The notes beneath the pieces were generated by a model, which was not told the DNA's origin, made no database searches, and saw nothing but the letters and a program-made list of their open reading frames with translations. From contig JALGQZ010000020.1 in assembly GCA_023105745.1 (NCBI GenBank), forward strand, positions 1,856,501-1,920,500: a DNA stretch of 64,000 bases, given 5' to 3'. The DNA comes from Austropuccinia psidii. Its lineage: Eukaryota; Basidiomycota; Pucciniomycetes; Pucciniales; Sphaerophragmiaceae. The translations under genes and the position numbers were made by a program. Numbering within the stretch: position 1 is the first letter of the stretch; each line of letters starts with the position of its first letter. Positions 56,661-64,000 of this stretch are shown here, in pieces.

Positions 56661-57404
56661 TATAAGAGATAAGCTTTCTGAGTTAAATGAGATTCAGGAT
56701 TTTGTCATTAAAGAATAATGGTTTATTGACTAATCTCTAAGTTTACCAAGGTAAAGTGTCTAGGTCCAACAGCACAAATCCTTTTTACAGGTGGTACATC
56801 AGTTACTTCATTACTACTAGTAACTTCATTGTCAGTTATTCATTTGAAAAGAGAATCCATAATTCTATTATTTATTCCTTCTTGAGTATCTTCAGACAAA
56901 TCAAAGAGCTAATATTCCCCTTATACATATAAGATATTTTCACTAGGAACAGAAATGGGTGAGTCATATTCCATGAGATGTTTCTAGTTAAGGGAAATTG
57001 TTTGAAAATAAAACAACAGTCCTACTAGTGTAGACCTTTCTATTTCTCAGTTTTAAGATAACACAAGACATATTGTTATTAATTTAGCCAAGCAGAATTA
57101 ATATGCCCCCAAATGGTGATGCTTCCAATTTTCAATTCTGTTTTGGAATGCAAAAGATTTCTTTACAACCCAAAGTATGAAATTTCTTAATTTTCAATGG
57201 TGAGCCTGTCCAGATATAGTGTAGTGAAAGATTTTTTCTGGCTGGAGTGAGAATCATGTTGGTCAAGGCTTTAGCCTTATTAATGGCTTCTTCCAAATAC
57301 TTTTTTGGGAGCTTACAAGTAAGTAATAGGCAACAAGCTTTATCAAAAGTATTTATGTTTCTCTCTCAGAAAACATATTATGTTATTCTATATATTGTAA
57401 GGTT
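56661..57404 (-). pseudogene. Copia element 2 integrase C-terminal remnant
   Basis: Minus-strand segments REKHKYF, LPKKYLEEAINKAKALTNMI, LHYIWTGSPLKIKKFHTLGC and IFCIPKQN match the end of a copia integrase domain in rust elements. It is cut at 57405 by repeat Y copy 2. Confidence 0.7.
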
Positions 57405-59345
57405 TGACTATGAAACAATAAGAAAATATTACCAATATTCTACTTATTGTACTATAAATTTCCTTATTAAATTAAATAATGAGATAAGAAAATTTCATAA
57501 TAAAAAATTCTTAAAAATATGGTGTAAAATATTCATATTATCAAATGAAATAATATAATAAAAATAAATATATTAATATTCAATAATTGATATGTTGATA
57601 GCACTTTATTATTGTTACAAAAAGATAATAAAGGCATGAAAAATTGTTTTTTAATAATGAAAAACAGCTTATAAAAATAATGTTACCAATATTCAAGTTA
57701 CATATTAATATAAGTACTTTCTATATTAATAAAAGAATTATTAGAAATAGTAATAAAGATAAAATTATTATAAGAGATGAAAGTAGCTTACTCTTAATAG
57801 TTAATATGATAACTTTGAATTAGTTTATGCGTAAAAATGTAAATAAAACCTTCTTAAACTGTATTTACACTTAAAAATAAAAGAAATTTCAAATATTCTT
57901 GTTTTTATGTGGAATTAGAGATTTTAGAGAGAAGTTTAACAAAAACTATTAAAAATTGATTTGATCACATCAAGATTTATGATTACAATAAGAATGCATT
58001 CAAGTTCTTAAATATATAATAGTCTCATATAAAAATAATAAACTTTTACCTTTGGTTGTAATAACTCAATGTTTTGTTGTGTATGAGGGGTAAATAGAGG
58101 TAAGAAGAGCTCTATATGTAGTAAAATCCTCTTTCCTAGAGTCAAGAAGGGCTCTAGTAGATATTTAATGATGGTATCTACTGGAATAAATCATTATTTT
58201 AAGGTTTAGCGATGATTACATGATAATTAAACCATCTTATCTCCTTATTATGCCATTATTTAGAGTTATCAATGTAACTCTAGGTTTGCTGACATCATAG
58301 GCTTGGAAGAAGAATAAAATTTGTGTATTTTATCAGTTTAAATCAGAATAAGCTAGTATTCACCGCATTTATCAGTTATATGACTGTTAAACTTGAATTA
58401 AGATTACAGTGACTGATCATAAATGATCAATTTTGAGCTTGAGCTTTGTCATTGATACCTTTTGACTTATATGGTCTAAAGCCATTCAGAGAGTGAGTTA
58501 TGATATCTTGGCATTTCATTATGAAAACTCCAAGAGGATTTAATTACATCATCAAAACACTATTCTTGATGATTTTTCTTGTAACTCATCTTTTCTGTTG
58601 AAATTTACCATTTTCAACTTCAAACCATGATTTCAAGGGGTTATACCTTGAATATAGTGATGAGAATTACATCATTATGCACTTATAGATTTTTGAAATC
58701 TGAATATCCTCTTTTATTCAAGTTTGGACCACTTTCACAACAAAGTCGTCAACAGCTATAACAATTTTGCTCAATAAACCATTAAAAGTTATAACTTTGT
58801 TTATAGCTTGTCAAATAAAGTTGATATCTGTATTTTTACCAAAATTTCGTGGTAACTTTCTTTGTTGTTTAACTATCTATCATGCATATTTTAAGAGATA
58901 TGAGCCAAAAATCATGAACATATGCACTGATTGTAAAAGTGCATATATTCAGGTTATTGGCTTAAGTATTGACTTTAAAGATATGAAATAAAATTTTTAT
59001 ATGTGTAATGTTTTATGGGGAATTCAATGGTGAAATATATTTCAAATTTTGATTCATTTATCTCTGATATAATCAAGGATTTATGCCTTTCTATGGCATG
59101 TTTTAGTTATTACCCAGTAAGTATTGTCTTTTCAGATATGAAATAAAAGTGTTATATGTGTATTTTAATTTGGTGAATCTAATGGTTTAATTTATTTAAA
59201 ATTTTTCTTCATTATATTCAGAGTTAATCAAAGGTTTATGGCTTTTTATGGAATTTAAGATAATAATTTAGATTCTTATTATTAGAATAAATATTGTAAA
59301 GTTGCTTTGTGACCTTTTTGAATATGTGGTAATATCTCAAAGGCT
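57405..59345 (+). mobile_element. Repeat Y, copy 2: probable solo LTR (about 1.94 kb)
   Basis: Starts TGACTATGAAAC within copia integrase and ends near 'ctcaaaggctcaca'. Colinear with 1-1910. Its start is shared with the 4.15-kb blocks at 10270 and 22967, linking the families. No coding content; the ORFs at 57247-57558 and 58767-58991 are shadows. Confidence 0.65.
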
Positions 59346-59439
59346 CACAAATATGGTAGTTAGAATTAATCAATAGAGCCATTTCGGAATAAATATTCCT
59401 AGAAAATAAAGAAGCTCAAGTTCTGAAGCCACAAAAAGG

Positions 59440-59745
59440 GTTATTTGGACTCAAATAAGTGTCTTTGGAATGGTACAAACTTATTTTGACCTGGATAATC
59501 TTTTCAGGTTTCAATGTTCTCTCACCGATCCCTGTGTCTGGTTGAACTTCCAACTGGCTTTAGGCTAATGTAGACAATATTTCTGTATTTGACCCAAACC
59601 TATAAGATTTCAAAAAGGAAATCAAAAAATAATTTGATATGGAATATCTAGGTCAAGCTAACTTAAACTTAGGAATCAAGATAAATCATCTTAACAATGG
59701 ATTCAGTATTGATCAAAAATGCCATGTAAATTAATTAGGAGTGTA
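59440..59745 (+). pseudogene. Copia RT fragment, plus strand
   Basis: Encodes in broken frames FRFQCSLTDPCVWL and, further on, GQANLNLGIKINHLNNGFSI, two consecutive blocks of fungal copia RT around the missing active-site region. Its orientation is opposite to copia element 2, so it is from another element. Confidence 0.6.
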
Positions 59746-59749
59746 TATA

Positions 59750-60022
59750 TTAAAGGTTTATATTAAAAACAAAGTGATTTCAGAAGAAGATAGTTGGAAA
59801 CTTAAGTAACTGAAAGGTGAGAAATATATATGATCAAAGATATAACACAAGAAAATAAAAACAAGTATTTAAAGAACTACGTCAACATTGTGTCATAAAG
59901 TTGAAGAAATGAATTATAGACCTACTGGTAAAAACACAAAATGCTTTAAATAAAATAAAATAAAACACTAGTTTATACTAGATACAAGTACACAAATGAT
60001 AATAAAATATTGTATAAGAGTG
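59750..60022. repeat. Partial copia LTR (same family as 52433-53106)
   Basis: Shares 'gtttatatta', 'caaagtgatttcaga', 'aaataaaataaaataaaacact' and 'agtgtgt' with 52600-52865. Interrupted at 60023 by the gypsy LTR. Confidence 0.65.
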
Positions 60023-60783
60023 TGTCACAGGGGCTCTTCAAAGTGAAGAGGGCCTGGCACTCAGTAAACTGGGACTCACTTATGGAGGCCTCAAAGATAT
60101 GGTAAGAAAGGACACACTTAAGAGTGTTAAAGATGAATTACTAAAAGAATGAATATAAGAAGCAGCAACAAAAAGAATAAGAATAAAGAATAGAAGAGCC
60201 AACCACAAACAAGTCCAAGTCCACTGTTTCAACCTGTCAGAATGGAAAGAGAAGGGTTAATAAGGATATGGCCACCCAACTCATACTGTACAGGCAAAGA
60301 GAGAAAAGGCAAAGACTAACTTAAAATTAAATAATTATAATACCCAATTATAAGGATAAGAATAATTATAAAATAATAAATAAACTAAATTAATTAACTG
60401 GGGAAAAGTCCCCAGGGGGAAGAAAGAGGGGCCGGTATATGTGAGAATCACCAGCCCTGATCCAGAGGAAGAATTTTCATGAGAATATTTGATGATTGAA
60501 TTGAGTCTGGCCAATACAGGTCCTGTATGGCTGTACAGAACCTGTACAAGAGGTGTGGTGTATTTGAGTGATCATACAGTTTCAAGTTGGTGTATTGAAG
60601 CTGTATTGGGTGAACCCAGCCTGTACAGGTATTGACAGGCTGTATTGAGGTACCAAGCTGTATTCATGTTCAGAATGAAGATTGCTGACATTGAATGCTG
60701 ATACAAATGCTGGATCTGCTGATTTGGGGTGTTTGAGTGGGTGTATGAATGAATACCCTTACCCCCGATGAGTGGTTGTTACA
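60023..60783 (-). repeat. 3' LTR of the gypsy chromovirus (761 bp)
   Basis: TGTCACAGGGG...GGTTGTTACA, with TG...CA ends. Its first part resembles the start of the GGCC-rich LTRs ('ggcctggcactcag', 'ccactgtttcaacctg(t/c)cag'), so the families are related, but it is half as long. The bases on its right are the element's polypurine tract. The matching 5' LTR would lie beyond 64000. Confidence 0.75.
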
Positions 60784-60799
60784 GTATCCCCCTCTTGAA
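60784..60799 (-). promoter_or_regulatory. Polypurine tract of the gypsy chromovirus
   Basis: Minus strand CAAGAGGGGGATAC immediately before the LTR start TGTAACAACC. Confidence 0.7.
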
Positions 60800-61432
60800 A
60801 CTGGTGGGCTCCTGAACACCATAATACCCTGCCATTGTTGAGTGGCATCTCACTACCCCACACAAATTCTTTGAAAAATTTTCTTTTGACCATTATCTCG
60901 AAATCCTTCTCCATCTCTTCTCTGTCAATTAAATTTATTTCCCCCTTCTTTAACTTTGAGTAACTACCCCACTTTGAACTGTTCTTTCTTCTGATTGAAA
61001 CAACTGACGTCCTTGGGGCGTGGCCTTGGGTTGTATCCCAAAATTATGGCCACTGAGCTCTTGTGCTCAAAAAATGGTGCCAGATGAGTATATGAAGTGT
61101 ACTCATCTGGCCAGCCCAATCAAGGAAAATGATGGTGACAAGAATTCAGGGGTCTTGTCCCCAATGGCCTTCAAAATGCCTCAACCAGCCCTTATAGTGA
61201 TTTTGGGCTGGTGCCTTCTCTATGGAGGATCTTGAGGCTCCTTGAATTTACGGCCATTTTGGCCTCTTTTGGATCCTTGGTGTCTTTGGGGTGGAATGTG
61301 GTTCATGGCCAATTCTGGCCTTTTCTTGGGTCCTGGGTGTTTTTGATGTGATTTTGGTTCATGGCCTTTTATGGCCAAATTGTGGTTGTTGGAAATTTTC
61401 TGGCCTTTTTGGCCTTTTTGAGTCTTTGGGGT

Positions 61433-61475
61433 CCTACGGTCCGCGGGCCGTACGCCGCAGTCCGCGGTCCGTGGG
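61433..61475. other. CpG-dense block
   Basis: Nine CpG within about 36 bp (cggtccgcgggccgtacgcc and a second tccgcggtccg), with GGTCCGCGG repeated directly. The rest of the window is CpG-poor. Confidence 0.7.
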
Positions 61476-62235
61476 GGTTATTGGAAGCCCCCAGGACCAA
61501 AATGGACCCCTTGGGCCCAAATTTGCTGGTGACCCAAGGGGGTCATGGGACCTAAAATGGCCCAAAATCAATAAAATTCACCTTTATGGCCTGGCCCCAT
61601 TGGTGGGGTCCAGGACCACCAAAGACTTGGCCTCCCCCAAACTTGCAGGGGAGGCCTCCCATGCTGACTCCAGCCCCCAAAGGGGCCTTGGACCTTGACT
61701 TTGAGAGGTTTTGAGGGGGCCATGATTGACTTGTGGCCCAATTCCCTTGAGGTCAAACTTTTGATTTGACGTGGACTTGACGATTTGGGTGGAGTGAAAT
61801 CCAGTGTCTTGTTCCTGTTTACGGTTGGTTTGACTCCTATTCATGCTCTTATAATAACTAATAAATGAGATAAGATAAAATGATTTAAATAATAAAAGAA
61901 CCTCCCAATACGTGATTTGGGGAGGGGATGCTGCTGCTTTAAAGAAATAAAAGAAAGAAAATTATACAAGTAAAGGAAGAAAGAAAAATAAAAGAATAAG
62001 AGAAAATGAGGGTAAAGAAAGAAATAAAGAAAAATCCTGATGGTTGGTCCTTCTTGTGGTGAGTTGCTTGATTTTGGCCAATAAGTGTCTGAAGAAATGA
62101 AAACCAAGCATTTTGATGCTCACAGAGTGGCCAAGGTAATGTTTTACAAGAAGTAGAACCCTCAGGGATGCATACCAGGAGATGGAACTTACTTTCATAA
62201 CTTCCACTCCCCACCAAGCACCATAGAATTGAGAA

Positions 62236-62310
62236 GAATTGCCATAAATGACTTCTGAGATGAATTGCCATAAATGACTTCTGAAATGAATTGCCGTAAA
62301 TGACTTGAAG
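62236..62310 (+). repeat. 26-bp tandem repeat, three units
   Basis: 'gaattgccataaatgacttctgagat' repeated with one change in unit 2 and several in unit 3. Confidence 0.85.
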
Positions 62311-62591
62311 TAATGAATGTCTTGAATTATGATGATTGGCATAAAATGAAATGATAAAATAGAGAAAGAAATGAAAAATAATGAAGAAAACATTGGGCCA
62401 TATCTTGATAAGGTCCAAATGGAGGGTATTGATGTTGTATGCTTCCTGAACCTGTCCAAAGAAATGACAAGTGCTCACAAAGTGGCCGAGGTGATGCTTA
62501 CAACAACATATGGGTAGAATACCCCCTTAAAGGTGCATGCCAGGAGAGGAACTTACTTTCACAACTTCTTCTCCCCACCAAGCACCATAAA

Positions 62592-64000
62592 TCAAACTCT
62601 TGAGGTATTTGGACCAGGCTTGTCTGGATACAATGAATGGAAATCCTTGACAAGGTCTGGTGAGTTGGTAAGGTTGGAAGATGGTTCCCAAGTGGTTCTT
62701 TCTGGGTCTTCACTGAATCCTTTCCACTCTACGAGATACCATAGTTTACCTCTTTTGAGTTTTGAGTCCAGAACCTGAGCCACTTCCAATTCTTCTTGCT
62801 CTTCCACTAAAACTGGTGGTGGGGGCAATTGATGACGATTTGGGATAGTTGAATGCTTGACTGGTTCTAATAAGGACACATGGAATACAGGGTGAACTGT
62901 CTTCCATTGTTGAGGCAACTTGAGGTGATATGCATGGCTGCCAATCTTCTTCAGAACTTCAAAGGGTCCCAACCATCTTTCTGATAATTTCTTGGTGGGT
63001 CTCGTTGTCTTGATGTTTTTGTAAGCTAGCCATACTTTGTCCCCAGGTTGGAAGTCAGGTGGAATTGCTCTAGTTCTATCTGCATACTTCTTGAATCTCC
63101 TTATTTCTGACTCTAATTCTTCTTTGACAACTTGCTGTACTGATTGGAGTTTTGTTGATAACTTTCCAGCAGGTGAGTCTTGAGAAATATGAATTGAGTC
63201 AAAGCTGGGATTTCTTCCATAAATGGTGAAGAAAGGTGATTGCTTGGTGGATGAATGTTCTGCATTATTATAGGCAAATTCAGCAAGAGGGAGCCAGGTG
63301 TACCAGTCATCTTGATGATAGCTGATATACATCCGAAGGTACTGTTCTAGTATCTGATTTACCCTCTCTGTCCGTCCATCTGTTTCAGGGTGAAAGGCAG
63401 TTGAAAGATCTCTTGATATCTTGAGCTGCTGACACAATTGAGTCCAGAATGATGAAACAAATAAGGATCCTCTATCACTGACAATACTTACTGGAAGTCC
63501 ATGCTTGGAAAATACATGACTAATGAAGATTTGAGCTAAATCCAGAGCAGTGATTGTGCCATAAGTTGGAATGAAGATTGCCATTTTTGAGAATCTGTCC
63601 ACAACTACTAAAATTGAATCAAAGCTGTTTGACAGAGGCAATTGAGTGATGAAGTCCATTGATAAGGAATTCCAAGGACCAGATGGAATTTGAAGAGGCT
63701 TGAGTAATCCAAACTTCTTATGGTGGATGTTCTTGTTTCTTGAACATTGCTGACATGAGGACACATAGTCCTTGATGATTTGATTCATGCCAGCCCAATA
63801 AAAATCCCTCTTGATGAGCTTGAGGGTCTTCTCCTGGCGAGGATGGCCAGCCAATGGTGAGTCATGACGCTTTTGAAGAATATTGAGTTGAAGTTCTTCA
63901 TTGCTTGGAATTACCACTCTATCTTTGAATAATAATAACTTGGCTTGAGGTTCAAGAGAATAATCTGGAACTGATTCACCTCTTGCTAGTTGCTTGAGTA
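62592..64000 (-). CDS. Ty3/gypsy chromovirus integrase with chromodomain (partial pol)
   Basis: The frame is open to the window edge (upstream residues include DYSLEPQAKLLLFKDRVVIP), so the protein continues beyond 64000. Counting from the GTG at 63917, the zinc finger is H18, H25, C55 and C58; the catalytic triad is D88, D148 and E184 (DD35E); the GPY/F module RWLGPFEVL is at about 315-322; and a chromodomain lies at 378-420 (WYLVEWKGF, TTWEP). The stop is at 62592. No internal stop is present, unlike all other TE genes in this window, so this copy may be recent and intact here. Integrase inserts the element DNA, and the chromodomain usually steers it to modified chromatin. Confidence 0.95.
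   Translation of the reverse strand, partial: LKQLARGESVPDYSLEPQAKLLLFKDRVVIPSNEELQLNILQKRHDSPLAGHPRQEKTLKLIKRDFYWAGMNQIIKDYVSSCQQCSRNKNIHHKKFGLLKPLQIPSGPWNSLSMDFITQLPLSNSFDSILVVVDRFSKMAIFIPTYGTITALDLAQIFISHVFSKHGLPVSIVSDRGSLFVSSFWTQLCQQLKISRDLSTAFHPETDGRTERVNQILEQYLRMYISYHQDDWYTWLPLAEFAYNNAEHSSTKQSPFFTIYGRNPSFDSIHISQDSPAGKLSTKLQSVQQVVKEELESEIRRFKKYADRTRAIPPDFQPGDKVWLAYKNIKTTRPTKKLSERWLGPFEVLKKIGSHAYHLKLPQQWKTVHPVFHVSLLEPVKHSTIPNRHQLPPPPVLVEEQEELEVAQVLDSKLKRGKLWYLVEWKGFSEDPERTTWEPSSNLTNSPDLVKDFHSLYPDKPGPNTSRV

Larger units (their letters stand above)
60800..62591 (-). other. Long 3' non-coding region of the gypsy chromovirus
   Basis: About 1.8 kb between pol and the 3' LTR. It contains GGCC-rich sequence (61000-61760) reminiscent of the long LTRs, a CpG-dense block at 61433-61475, a 26-bp repeat in three copies (62236-62310), and a direct repeat of about 120 bp (62110-62225 and 62470-62590) sharing 'agtggcc(a/g)aggt', 'gcat(a/g)ccaggaga' and 'ccccaccaagcaccata'. 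ORFs here (for example 61291-61698 and 61939-62478) overlap on several frames and I do not call them. Confidence 0.55.

Noticed and set aside
61291..62478. Overlapping ORFs of 88-179 codons near the gypsy element
   Set aside because: They lie in its 3' non-coding region, partly in tandem and direct repeats, in conflicting frames.

Overview
The window is a transposon-dominated, AT-rich stretch of a fungal nuclear genome. It is most probably from a rust fungus (Pucciniales), and Austropuccinia psidii is my best guess. That guess rests on the opening residues MPPTRSGASY of the gag remnant at 19416 and on Ty3/gypsy, copia and CACTA-type proteins whose wording I recognise from that group; no search was run. 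Small introns with GTAAGT-like donors, TG...CA LTRs and heavy CpG loss fit the assignment. There is no operon structure and no clear conserved housekeeping gene.

Left third (1-28.1 kb). Nested LTR material: a long-LTR family 'Y' (1-1910, inverted at 14.64-15.56 kb, and again at 57.4 kb), GGCC-rich 1.6-kb LTRs (2.2-3.7 kb, 9.28-10.26 kb, 16308-17931, 20102-21669), and a block of about 4.15 kb present twice in direct orientation (10270-14432 and 22967-27124). The two block copies flank the broken remains of a Ty3/gypsy element: gag on +, RT on -, integrase on +. Two GGCC-rich copies are solo LTRs with perfect 5-bp target duplications (GCCAG and GCTAG). A non-coding repeat 'X' (3745 onward) carries a head-to-head pair of tRNA-His-like sequences at 6087-6409.

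Middle (28.1-48.1 kb). A second copy of X was hit in turn by a Ty1/copia retrotransposon (28521-34026; LTRs about 99% identical; target duplication CAACC), by a two-gene CACTA-type DNA transposon that split the forward tRNA-like arm (about 35984-42373), and by a second, decayed CACTA-type element that split the reverse arm (about 42648-46807), which itself contains an LTR with tandem repeats. A possible third, short element follows.

Right third (48.1-64 kb). A comparatively repeat-poor island (48.1-52.4 kb) holds possible small intron-containing genes, including a predicted secreted protein at 51297-51685. Next comes an old minus-strand copia element (52433 to about 57400) invaded by two solo LTRs, then the 3' half of a younger Ty3/gypsy chromovirus on the minus strand (3' LTR 60023-60783, integrase plus chromodomain 62592-64000), which runs off the window edge.

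A theme across the window is C-to-T decay at CpG. Most premature stops in the copia and CACTA genes are TGA where family context expects CGA (Arg). One CpG-dense block survives only in the youngest gypsy element.
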